Assembly (NCBI GenBank): GCA_020636435.1
Contig: JACJXX010000001.1
Coordinates: 310,001-374,000 of the forward strand
Direction: 5' to 3'
Length of the DNA: 64,000 nt
Source of the DNA: Lewinellaceae bacterium
GTDB taxonomy: Bacteria; Bacteroidota; Bacteroidia; Chitinophagales; Saprospiraceae
Part shown: piece by piece, positions 9,645-17,292 of the stretch
How positions within the stretch are numbered: the first letter of the stretch is position 1
Layout of the letters: every line of letters begins with the position of its first letter
Program-made: the position numbers and the translations under genes
The notes under the pieces: model-generated
Databases searched by the model: none
What the model was told of the DNA's origin: nothing
Seen by the model: the letters and a program-made list of their open reading frames with translations, nothing else

Positions 9645-10403
9645 CTATACTGGTTTGGTTTTTTCCGGCAGATCGCAAAAGGTACCCATCCATCGGTCCC
9701 AGAGGTTGAAGTAAAGGCCAAAGTTATAATTAAAAGTAGTATGGTGAAGGTCGTGGTGGGTGACGTTGTTGTTCCACTTGAAAAACCAGTGCCGGTTCAT
9801 CCATTCCGGAAGGAACTCATGCCCGGTATGCCCGCCGGTGTTGACCAGTATGTTGTAGGTAAGGTACACGGCTAAAACCAGCGGATGGAGTGGAATGAGC
9901 AATAGCACGATGGGATATATGCCAAACTGAACGATGGTTTCCAACGGCTGAAAGGCATAAACAGCCCATGGGGTCGGAGTGACCGACCGATGGTGCAACC
10001 GGTGGAAATATCGGTATGCCGGCTTCCAGTGCATGAACCGATGGGCCCAGTAGAAGTAGGTGTCATGTAAAACTGCCAGGAGGGTAACACTAAAAATCAG
10101 GTAGGCGATGGAATACTGCCGGACATCCAGGTAAATCCGGGTATAGCCCAACCGCCAGGCTTCATACATAAAAAGCCCGAGCACAGAAAACAAGGCCATG
10201 GAACCGATCGATGCCCTGATCTCCCGGCGAATGGAGCCGGCGCCTTGCAGGCGTTTTTGGATGCGCTGTACGTCCAGTTTCCTGGAGGTTCTGATAAAAA
10301 AGAACCAATAAAACAAACCCGCCGGGATCAAATAGAAATACAACAGCACCAATGGGAATATTATACTGTAAAGCTTTAAATGGTAAATGATAAAGTCGGT
10401 CAT
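9645..10403 (-). CDS. Fatty acid hydroxylase / sterol desaturase superfamily protein (copy 1)
   Basis: This 252-residue integral membrane di-iron enzyme belongs to the fatty acid hydroxylase superfamily, which hydroxylates or desaturates lipids using oxygen. Four or five hydrophobic helices occupy about 10-35, 65-85, 98-115 and 160-190. The histidine clusters are complete: H113, H121 and H125 (HDTYFYWAHRFMH), H134/H137/H138 (HRLHH), H192, and H216/H217/H220/H221 (HHDLHH). The protein is clearly paralogous to the product of 11807-12586, sharing HDTYFYW, PTPWA, NTGGH and the TFNYNFGLYFN-like ending. It is transcribed divergently from the sulfotransferase gene. In this neighbourhood a role in hydroxylating a sphingoid base or acyl chain is likely, but the substrate cannot be read from sequence. 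There is no cytochrome b5 domain. Confidence 0.85.
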   Translation of the reverse strand: MTDFIIYHLKLYSIIFPLVLLYFYLIPAGLFYWFFFIRTSRKLDVQRIQKRLQGAGSIRREIRASIGSMALFSVLGLFMYEAWRLGYTRIYLDVRQYSIAYLIFSVTLLAVLHDTYFYWAHRFMHWKPAYRYFHRLHHRSVTPTPWAVYAFQPLETIVQFGIYPIVLLLIPLHPLVLAVYLTYNILVNTGGHTGHEFLPEWMNRHWFFKWNNNVTHHDLHHTTFNYNFGLYFNLWDRWMGTFCDLPEKTKPV

Positions 10404-10690
10404 GATGTAAAGCTTATGGCTACCCCATTAAGATCGGACGGAGATTGCCTGGCAGTGTACGGTGTACGGGCTTTGCAGGGCATAAGTAGTGTACGGTGTG
10501 CGGGTCAACCAGAGCGTGGGCGGCAAACCCCATTTGCGGTCCAACTTTAGAATATTGGTTGAGCTTATTTGACATACCGGCTTTTGCTCCTTTCCAAATT
10601 TACCAAAATTTCTGGTAATTATTTATGGATGTTGTGGTGTTAAGGTGTTTTGGTGGTGCGGTTTTCACTATCTTACCTGAAGTATAAACC
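10404..10690. promoter_or_regulatory. Divergent promoter region between hydroxylase 1 and the sulfotransferase
   Basis: This 287-base region must hold the promoters of both divergent genes. It contains two direct copies of a 17-base word (10454-10470 and 10488-10504, agtgtacggtgtacggg with one change in the second). No confident TAnnTTTG box was identified. The repeated word could be an operator, or a remnant of a dispersed repeat, since a related GTACA-rich palindrome occurs at 24015-24118. Confidence 0.4.
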
Positions 10691-11800
10691 ATGCAAATGA
10701 GCAAGCCCCCTATTCCCAAATACGTTGGCCCATTAGGCTTTTTCAGGCGGCTCCGCAGAAGCCCTCCCGAGCGGATACTGCTCACCTTTCTTTTTTTATT
10801 GAAAATCCTTTTTCCCTTCCCGGCCTATTTTGGGGAGTGGCTTTTCCGAAGCCAGAAGATAGAGGCGGCATCGATTCAAAACCCGCCTATCTTTATTTTA
10901 GGCCATTACCGCAGCGGCACCACCCTTCTGCACAAGTTGTTGGCCCATCACCCCAACTGGGGTTATTTAGACGGGCTGGACAATTTACTGCCGCATTTCA
11001 GCCCGTCCTGGCAAAAAATGTTGGCGCCCCTGCTGCGCGGTATCATTGAAGCGTTAGATATCAAACACCCGCATTTTCACAACTACCGCTTCCGGCTGGA
11101 TGACCCCATTGAGGAAGAAGTCTACCTGATTTACGCCGGCTCTCCCTATTCCGCCTACTGGGGGTTCGTCTTTCCCAGGCGCTGGAAAGATTATCTGCAC
11201 CGGTACATTTTTTTCAGAAACCAGGAAGAAAGAGAAAACTGGAAAGCGGCCTATTTGTACCTGCTGAAAAAAAGCACGCTCAAGCACGGCGGCAAACGAC
11301 TGGTGCTGAAAAACCCGCCCAATACCGGAAGGATAAGAGCATTGCTGGAATTGTTCCCGGAAGCTAAATTCGTTTTTTTGCACCGCAACCCTTACTTCCT
11401 TTTCTACTCTACGGAATACCTTTTCCGGGAAGTGGCCGGAAAGTATTACAGCCTCCAGCACATCACTCCGGCGGAAAGAGAAACCCTGATCTTCCGGCAC
11501 TACCGGGCGCTTATGGAGTTATACGAAAAGGAAAAGGCTCTTATTCCCGCCGGAAACTTATACGAACTGGGCTACGAAAAACTCCTGGCCCATCCGGAAG
11601 AAGAGATCCGGAAAATTTTTGTACATTTAAAGCTGGACGCCTTTGATAAGCTCCAAACAGAGCTCCGGAAACGCCTCGCTTCAGAAAAAAAATATTCCAC
11701 AAAAAAGTATTGCTTCAACCGCCAGCAACTGGACAAGATTTACCGGGAATGGGGCTGCTACATCGATCAATGGAACTACGCCCGCCCCGATCCAAATTAG
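10691..11800 (+). CDS. Sulfotransferase family protein
   Basis: This 369-residue PAPS-dependent sulfotransferase-like protein would transfer sulfate to a hydroxyl group. The 5'-phosphosulfate-binding loop is FILGHYRSGTTLLHKLL (residues 68-84). The second site is the LHRNPYFLFYS segment near 233-243, where an Arg and a Ser bind the 3'-phosphate in the family. The N-terminal 30-50 residues are hydrophobic (ILLTFLFLLKILFPFPAYF), suggesting membrane association. Its stop lies 6 bases before hydroxylase 2, which is 2 bases before the desaturase, so the three form a tight operon. The context favours a lipid substrate, with sulfation of a hydroxyl introduced by the hydroxylases as the simplest idea. 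That is inference; related sulfotransferases act on many acceptors. Confidence 0.8.
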   Translation: MQMSKPPIPKYVGPLGFFRRLRRSPPERILLTFLFLLKILFPFPAYFGEWLFRSQKIEAASIQNPPIFILGHYRSGTTLLHKLLAHHPNWGYLDGLDNLLPHFSPSWQKMLAPLLRGIIEALDIKHPHFHNYRFRLDDPIEEEVYLIYAGSPYSAYWGFVFPRRWKDYLHRYIFFRNQEERENWKAAYLYLLKKSTLKHGGKRLVLKNPPNTGRIRALLELFPEAKFVFLHRNPYFLFYSTEYLFREVAGKYYSLQHITPAERETLIFRHYRALMELYEKEKALIPAGNLYELGYEKLLAHPEEEIRKIFVHLKLDAFDKLQTELRKRLASEKKYSTKKYCFNRQQLDKIYREWGCYIDQWNYARPDPN

Positions 11801-11806
11801 TGCGCC

Positions 11807-12586
11807 ATGGAAGACTTTTTACTGTACTGGAGAAATTTTCCGGCCTTTTTCCTGGCCATCCTCCTGGGATATTACCTGCTTCCGGCGGGCCTGGCCTACC
11901 TCCTGTTCTTCGTTTTCAAAAAGGAAGACTGGGAAAAGATGCGCATTCAGGAACGCCGGCCGAAGCTGCGCTCCATCTACCACGAAATCCGCTGGTCTTT
12001 ATTGTCGGTGTGCCTGTTTTCCATCTTCACCCTGATCCTTTTTTACAACGTCAAAAAAGGCTATACCCTCGTTTACTACGACATCGGGGATTATGGCTGG
12101 GCCTATTTTCTCCTCAGCCCCTTGATCTGCATGGTTTTGCATGACACCTATTTCTACTGGGGCCACCGCTTTATGCACCTCAGGGCCGTCTTCCCGTGGG
12201 TGCACAGCGTCCACCACCGTTCTAACCCGCCCACGCCCTGGGCCATTTTGTCTTTCGGGCCGCTGGAATGCGTGATCCTGTATGCTGTTTACTTCCTGCT
12301 GGCCTTCTTCCTGCCCCTGCATCCGGTAGCCGCCGGCATCTTCATTGGGTACAACATCATCCTCAATACCGGCGGGCATATCGGCTACGAAATTGTGCCC
12401 CGGCCTTTTTTCAACCACTGGCTGTTGAAATACGGCCTAACCGTCACCCACCACGAGATGCACCACGCCAAAGGCAATTGCAACTACGGCCTTTATTTCA
12501 ACTTCTGGGACCGGGTGATGAAGACCAACCACCGGGAATACGAGCGGACATTCATGAGGGTACGCAACAAAATCGAACAACAGTAA
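11807..12586 (+). CDS. Fatty acid hydroxylase / sterol desaturase superfamily protein (copy 2)
   Basis: This is a 259-residue membrane di-iron oxygenase paralogous to the gene at 9645-10403. Histidine motifs are intact: H112, H120 and H124 (HDTYFYWGHRFMH), H133/H136/H137 (HSVHH), H191, and H215/H216/H219/H220 (HHEMHH). Hydrophobic helices lie near 8-36, 64-82, 98-112 and 155-185. It begins 6 bases after the sulfotransferase stop and ends 2 bases before the desaturase start, which argues for translational coupling. Having two such enzymes around one sulfotransferase suggests two different hydroxylation positions on the same lipid, or alternative chain specificities. The family also includes sphinganine C4-hydroxylases and sterol desaturases; sequence alone does not choose between them. 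Confidence 0.85.
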   Translation: MEDFLLYWRNFPAFFLAILLGYYLLPAGLAYLLFFVFKKEDWEKMRIQERRPKLRSIYHEIRWSLLSVCLFSIFTLILFYNVKKGYTLVYYDIGDYGWAYFLLSPLICMVLHDTYFYWGHRFMHLRAVFPWVHSVHHRSNPPTPWAILSFGPLECVILYAVYFLLAFFLPLHPVAAGIFIGYNIILNTGGHIGYEIVPRPFFNHWLLKYGLTVTHHEMHHAKGNCNYGLYFNFWDRVMKTNHREYERTFMRVRNKIEQQ

Positions 12587-12588
12587 CC

Positions 12589-13704
12589 ATGGAAGCAACC
12601 ACCATCGCCAAACCGGCCATACGGCCCAAATATGCCGGCACCGGCAACCCGGCCTTTTTCGAAACCCTCCGTGTGCGGGTAAACCAGTACTTTCAGGACA
12701 GGGGATTGCCCCGCCGGGGCGGCAAAGAAGCCCGAATAAAAACGGCGACCCTGCTGATCCTTTACGCCGGCGCTTACCTGCTGCTGCTCAGCAACTGGTT
12801 TACTCCCGCCGGCACCCTGGCTGTTGCCCTCGTTTTCGGAGCAGTGAACATTTTAATGGTCTTCAACATCGCTCACGATGCAGCACACAACGCCCTTTTC
12901 GACAACCCCAGGCTGAACCGCCTGTTCAGCTATACCTTCAACCTGCTGGGCGCCAACGCCTATCTGTGGAACCTAACCCACAACCAAATCCACCACACCT
13001 ATCCCAACATCGGCGATTACGATACGGATATCCAGCAACAGGCGCCGCTGATCCGGGTGTCGCCTACTGTACCCCGGAAGTGGTTTCATCGCTTTCAGGC
13101 TTATTATGCGCCGCTGCTCTACCTCACTTACAGCCTCTTCCTGGTTTTCCTGAAAGACTACCAAGACATCGGCCTGCTTCCCAAAAAAGACAGCAAACTG
13201 TTGGAGAACCGGAAACATGCGTTCCGGGAATACCTGGCTCTTTTCCTGTCCAAGGGCATCTATTACAGCATTACCATTGTAATCCCCTTCCTGCTGATCG
13301 ACGTTACCTGGCAGCAATTCCTGGCAGGTTTCCTCATCGTACATCTCTTCATGAGTTTCCTGTTGTCGGTGGTGCTGATCCCCGTCCACATGGTCGACGA
13401 AGCGCCCTTCGGCACCGTCTCGGAAGCGGGAGTCATTGAGGAAAACTGGACCCTCCATGTATTGAAGAATACGACTGACTATTCGCGAAACAGCCGGCTG
13501 GCCAACCTTTTCTTCGGCGGTTTAAATACTCACCTGGTCCACCACCTCTTCCCCGGCGTTTGCCACATACATTACATCGCCCTGTCGGAAATCCTGAAGG
13601 AAACGGCCGAAGAATTTGGCCTGGAATACCGGGAGGTAAGCATGTGGGAAGCGGTGCGGTCTCATTTTCGGCTGCTTGGGAGAATGGGGGGAAGCAATGG
13701 TTGA
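12589..13704 (+). CDS. Acyl-lipid / acyl-CoA fatty acid desaturase
   Basis: This 371-residue membrane fatty acid desaturase has the three histidine boxes of the front-end/acyl-lipid class: HDAAH (96-100), HNQIHH (131-136) and HLVHH (315-319, preceded by NT). Hydrophobic helices lie at about 52-70, 76-95, 112-125, 172-190 and 225-270. The start is the ATG at 12589, 2 bases after the hydroxylase stop (TAACCATGG); the frame is open further upstream but that part overlaps the hydroxylase gene out of frame. It probably introduces a double bond into the acyl or long-chain-base part of the lipid made by this locus, or into bulk phospholipid acyl chains. No fused cytochrome b5 domain is present. A small hairpin follows at 13754-13771. 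Confidence 0.88.
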   Translation: MEATTIAKPAIRPKYAGTGNPAFFETLRVRVNQYFQDRGLPRRGGKEARIKTATLLILYAGAYLLLLSNWFTPAGTLAVALVFGAVNILMVFNIAHDAAHNALFDNPRLNRLFSYTFNLLGANAYLWNLTHNQIHHTYPNIGDYDTDIQQQAPLIRVSPTVPRKWFHRFQAYYAPLLYLTYSLFLVFLKDYQDIGLLPKKDSKLLENRKHAFREYLALFLSKGIYYSITIVIPFLLIDVTWQQFLAGFLIVHLFMSFLLSVVLIPVHMVDEAPFGTVSEAGVIEENWTLHVLKNTTDYSRNSRLANLFFGGLNTHLVHHLFPGVCHIHYIALSEILKETAEEFGLEYREVSMWEAVRSHFRLLGRMGGSNG

Positions 13705-13753
13705 AATTTGCGATTTTTGAGGTGCGATTTTTGATTTTTGATATGCCCCAGGT

Positions 13754-13771
13754 AGGCTGCATAATCAGCCT
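13754..13771. terminator. Hairpin between convergent desaturase and acyltransferase genes
   Basis: The arms aggctg (13754-13759) and cagcct (13766-13771) close a 6-base loop in the 80-base gap between two convergent genes. The surrounding sequence is rich in GATTTTTGA words like those at 41942-42013. It may be a weak bidirectional terminator. Confidence 0.4.
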
Positions 13772-13784
13772 GCAACCAGCATCT

Positions 13785-14948
13785 TCAAATCTTCTTATCA
13801 TAGACCCAATAGGTTTTGTACAATCGCGCCCCGAGTTTGTCCATGATACTGATCAGGTTGGCGTTGTCTTCCGAGATCCAGGACAGCTCGGCGGCAATGT
13901 AACCCTTCCTGGCCGCTTCGGTGATGGTGTAGTAATACAGGAGCGCATCCAGCCCGCAATTCCGGAAACCCGGAGAGACGCCGATCAGCATCAGGCGCAG
14001 GGTATTGATGCGGCTTCGGTGATATAAGAATTTCAGGAAGCCTAAAGGGAACAACCGCCCGTTGAGGCGTGGCAGGATTTGGTTGATGTTGGGAACCGAA
14101 AGGGAACAGCCGGCTACCGCTCCGTTTATTTCGATAAAAAATACCATTTCGGGGTCGACAATGAGTTTGAGCGATTCCCCCATAAAGAACATTTCCTGCT
14201 CCGTGACGGGGACGAATCCCCAGTTGTTGTTCATAAACGCATTGTACAGGCGGGCAATATGCCGCACTTCTTCCTGGTACCGCCTCATATTGAGGGGCCG
14301 CAGGGTGATGCGCTGCTGGCTCAACACTCGTTTGCTGACTGTTTCCAGGCGGCCTAAAAGCTCTTTTTTGCGCATCAACTCCTCTGTTACAACGTGGTAC
14401 GCCAGCAAGCGATGTACTTTCCGAAACCCCCAGTTTTTGAAAAGCTGCAGATAGTAAGGAGGTGTATGGTTCATTTGAATGAACGGCGGGTATTCGAAAC
14501 CGCTGGCCAGCAGGCCGCACTCATTGGCAGTGGAAAGGTTGACCGGCCCGCGTGCCACCGCCATGCCCTGGCTGCGCAACCAGGCGGCAGCCTGTTCGAA
14601 CAAAGCATCGGCGGTTTCCTGATCGTTCAGGCATTCGAAAAAACCGATGAAGCCCGTTTTGTCGCCATGAAATTCGTTGTGGTGGGGATCGGTGAAAGCT
14701 ATTATCCTACCCGTCATTTCGCCCTTTTGCCGGCTGATCCATCCCTGGGCCTTTCCATTCAAAAAAAAGGGGTTGCGGCGAGTGGAAAGCAGTTTTTTCT
14801 GTTCCATCAACAAAGGGGGCGCCCAATGCGGGTCGCCCTGGTAAATGCGCCAGGGGAAGCGAAAAAACTGCTTCCATTCTTTTTTGCCGGTTACTTTTAT
14901 AATTTCCAAACCATGACAGATTAGATGACGCCAACTTGCTGGCCACAT
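13785..14948 (-). CDS. GNAT-fold N-acyltransferase, candidate bacterial ceramide-synthase-like enzyme
   Basis: This 387-residue protein looks like a large GNAT-superfamily acyltransferase. The N-terminal part (KEWKQFFRFPWRIYQGDPHW near 21-40) and the PVNLSTANECGLLASGF segment are characteristic of a widespread bacterial family annotated only as N-acetyltransferase. A GNAT-like core with a splayed strand and acyl-CoA loop is suggested at about 270-370 (IEINGAVAGCSLSVPN, then GVSPGFRNCGLDALLYYY). It starts inside the last 28 bases of the serine-palmitoyltransferase-like gene if the ATG at 14948 is used; a TTG 11 bases after that gene's stop is the alternative. Such overlap implies shared expression and function. 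Known bacterial ceramide synthases are GNAT-like proteins encoded with Spt, so amide-bond formation on a sphingoid base is a reasonable inference, not proven. Confidence 0.65.
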   Translation of the reverse strand: MWPASWRHLICHGLEIIKVTGKKEWKQFFRFPWRIYQGDPHWAPPLLMEQKKLLSTRRNPFFLNGKAQGWISRQKGEMTGRIIAFTDPHHNEFHGDKTGFIGFFECLNDQETADALFEQAAAWLRSQGMAVARGPVNLSTANECGLLASGFEYPPFIQMNHTPPYYLQLFKNWGFRKVHRLLAYHVVTEELMRKKELLGRLETVSKRVLSQQRITLRPLNMRRYQEEVRHIARLYNAFMNNNWGFVPVTEQEMFFMGESLKLIVDPEMVFFIEINGAVAGCSLSVPNINQILPRLNGRLFPLGFLKFLYHRSRINTLRLMLIGVSPGFRNCGLDALLYYYTITEAARKGYIAAELSWISEDNANLISIMDKLGARLYKTYWVYDKKI

Positions 14949-16204
14949 TCTTCCATCTTCTCCAGGCAGTATTCCAGGCTGTCCCTGGATAACCCGGCAG
15001 TCAGGGAGATGCGCAGGCGGGATTTGTTCCTGGACACGACCGGGTAAATGATGGGGTTGACAAAAATGCCGGCCTGATGTAGGCTCCGGGTCATTTTCAG
15101 TACTTTGAGCTCATCTTTAATAATGATGGGAAGGATGGGCGTTTCAGACAGGCCGAGGTCGAAACCCATCGCCCGGAGCCCATCCCCAAAAAAGCAGGTG
15201 TTGTCCCACAGCCTTTCCAGCGCTTCATCCCCGGCTTCCAGCAAGTCTATTTCCCGGAGAACAGAGGCAGCAACGGCCGGAGGAATAGAAGAAGAGAACA
15301 GGAATGGGCGGCTCATCAATTCGAGGTATTCCATCCACGCCTGTCTGCCACAAACAAAACCACCGACGCCGGCCAAGGCTTTACCGAATGAGCCGGTTAT
15401 CAGATCAGCTTCGGCTACCATTTCCAGGTGGTGTTGCGTACCTCTTCCTTGCGGCCCGAGAACGCCTGTTCCGTGAGCGTCATCCACCATCAGATAGGCG
15501 CCATGGGAGCGGGCTACTGTTTTGATTTCCTTCAAACGGGCGATATCCCCATCCATGGAATAAACACCATCTACTACAATTAATCGATTAGACGCATCCG
15601 CACTTTTTTTCAAGGCTCTTTCCAAAGAATCCGGATCATTGTGGAGAAAGAACAATTTCCTGGCGTGAGCGCAACCGTCAATGATGCTGGCATGAACCAG
15701 GCTATCGAGAATGACGACATCGCTTGTTTTCAACAGGGCAGATAATACGCCGTAGTTGGCGGCAAAGCCCGAATTGAAGAGGCGGCAATCCTCGTAGCCA
15801 AGAAAGGCCGCCATCCGTTGTTCCAATTGCTTGTGGACCGTCAGTGTGCCGGACAGCATCGGCACTGAGCCAGAGCCGGCACCGTATTTGTCCAACGCTT
15901 CTTTTCCGGCGCGAAGTACTTCCGGGTGCTGGGTGAACCCCAGGTAATCATTGGACGCCAGGTTGATGATGGGCCGCTGTTCCCCGGAAAGATATTCTGA
16001 AACGAAAGACTGAGCCCGGGAACTTTCCAGTGCCCGGCGGTAAAAATAGACGCCTTGATCGATGGCCTGGCTCCTGAGCCGGGAAGCCTTCTCCATCCTG
16101 CATTGAAAATCGAGCCCACTGACGAGGCCTTCGTTTCCAAGCGTATAGTACTGCTGAACCAGTTCGTCGACGGGCCGGTTTTTTGAGGTTTTATCCGGTT
16201 TCAT
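14921..16204 (-). CDS. Alpha-oxoamine synthase family PLP enzyme (serine palmitoyltransferase-like)
   Basis: This 427-residue enzyme of the SPT/KBL/AONS group condenses an amino acid with an acyl thioester with loss of carbon dioxide. Fold-type I hallmarks are SNDYLGF (84-90), NSGFAANYGVLSAL (144-157), H171 in LVHASI stacking on the cofactor, DDAHGTGVLG (241-250), and TGSFGKALAGVGG with the Schiff-base Lys275. A 70-residue N-terminal extension precedes the core. Serine palmitoyltransferase, cysteate acyltransferase (for sulfonolipids), 2-amino-3-ketobutyrate ligase and BioF are all possible by fold. Adjacent lipid hydroxylase, desaturase, acyltransferase and sulfotransferase genes favour a sphingoid or capnoid base. 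No threonine dehydrogenase or other bio genes are nearby. The ATG at 16204 is 78 bases past the DUF4249 gene stop. Confidence 0.8.
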   Translation of the reverse strand: MKPDKTSKNRPVDELVQQYYTLGNEGLVSGLDFQCRMEKASRLRSQAIDQGVYFYRRALESSRAQSFVSEYLSGEQRPIINLASNDYLGFTQHPEVLRAGKEALDKYGAGSGSVPMLSGTLTVHKQLEQRMAAFLGYEDCRLFNSGFAANYGVLSALLKTSDVVILDSLVHASIIDGCAHARKLFFLHNDPDSLERALKKSADASNRLIVVDGVYSMDGDIARLKEIKTVARSHGAYLMVDDAHGTGVLGPQGRGTQHHLEMVAEADLITGSFGKALAGVGGFVCGRQAWMEYLELMSRPFLFSSSIPPAVAASVLREIDLLEAGDEALERLWDNTCFFGDGLRAMGFDLGLSETPILPIIIKDELKVLKMTRSLHQAGIFVNPIIYPVVSRNKSRLRISLTAGLSRDSLEYCLEKMEECGQQVGVI

Positions 16205-16282
16205 TTTCCGTTTCGTTTAATGGAGGTTGCAGGACTTAAAGTACGCATTTTTGGGGCAAAACCTATCAAAACCTCAAAGGTT

Positions 16283-17257
16283 TCACTTCGATACCGGCAG
16301 CCGCTCTTCCACATACAAGGCAAATACCCCAAAAAACCGATCATGGTCAAAATTGGAAAAGCTGCCCTGCACCCCTTGCAGCGGCTCCAGGATTTGTTCA
16401 CCCGAATTGGACAGGCTTTTGAGGTATTGATAGTAAGGCTCTGAGACGTAGCGGATGTTTAGCCAGGGCTGCTCCAGTTCCTCCCTGGAAGAAATGGGGC
16501 TAAAGGCTACGGTGATTTCATCTCCATCCCCCACCTCATCGCTGAAAAGCCAGCGGTCGATGAGCGTGAAAGAATTGGAAGGGAAAAAAGCGGTGTCGCC
16601 GACGGCCATCAGGAAATGGGAGGTGAGGTAGACAACCTGCGAGGAATCGGCAGGGCCATTGAGCAGCGCAACTTCATAGAAATTGCGAACCCCGGCGGGA
16701 TCCTGTATTTTAACTTCCAGCGCGTTGCCCGCCCGGCCGCCCTCCGGCCGTGGATAGTCAGATTTAAGGCTGGCGGACAGCACCGAGCCTGGCGACGGAG
16801 GCCGGCCGCTTGCCCGCGCCTCTCCAAAATCCGGGTGAGACACCACCAGTTGCCACTCCTCCTGGCCCAGCCCGACCGGGGGATGGACGGAGGAATAATA
16901 ACTGCTCTGCCCGTTCTGCCGGTATTCCGCCCAGCGTACGCCCGCTTTAAACAGTTGCAGCCCGGCAGGACCATTCAGCCTGGACTGGTTCAGGTTGAAC
17001 GTTTCGCCAAAGGCAATGCTCGGCTCCACAATAGCAGTGGAAACGCTATCTCCGCAGTTGATCCATACGTAGGCCGCCAGCACCTGATCTTCCGGCTCCA
17101 GATCTGCCTCCAGTTCTACTGTGCAGTTGCTGAGGATCAAGGCCAGAAAGAGGGTGCCGAGGTAGAGAAAAAGGATCAGATGGGGGGAACCTGGCCTGTA
17201 TTTCTGTGGGGGCCAGAGGTGGAGGGCCTTTTTGCCGGGGTTTAGGTTATGTTTCAT
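16283..17257 (-). CDS. DUF4249 family lipoprotein
   Basis: This 324-residue protein has the features of DUF4249, a Bacteroidota-specific outer-membrane-associated family usually encoded just after a TonB-dependent receptor. The N-terminus is hydrophobic at 27-44 and ends in a possible lipobox with Cys45 (ALILSNC), so a lipidated, periplasmic or surface location is likely; Asn before the Cys is not ideal. The mature part opens with VELEADLEPEDQVLAAYVWINCGDSV, typical of the family's immunoglobulin-like first domain. It begins 35 bases after the stop of the STN TonB receptor, completing a sigma/FecR/receptor/DUF4249 operon. By analogy it may assist the receptor in substrate capture. The ligand is unknown. 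Confidence 0.8.
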   Translation of the reverse strand: MKHNLNPGKKALHLWPPQKYRPGSPHLILFLYLGTLFLALILSNCTVELEADLEPEDQVLAAYVWINCGDSVSTAIVEPSIAFGETFNLNQSRLNGPAGLQLFKAGVRWAEYRQNGQSSYYSSVHPPVGLGQEEWQLVVSHPDFGEARASGRPPSPGSVLSASLKSDYPRPEGGRAGNALEVKIQDPAGVRNFYEVALLNGPADSSQVVYLTSHFLMAVGDTAFFPSNSFTLIDRWLFSDEVGDGDEITVAFSPISSREELEQPWLNIRYVSEPYYQYLKSLSNSGEQILEPLQGVQGSFSNFDHDRFFGVFALYVEERLPVSK

Positions 17258-17292
17258 AGTTTTTTTCCTGTTTTTGCCTAAAGATGGCTTTA

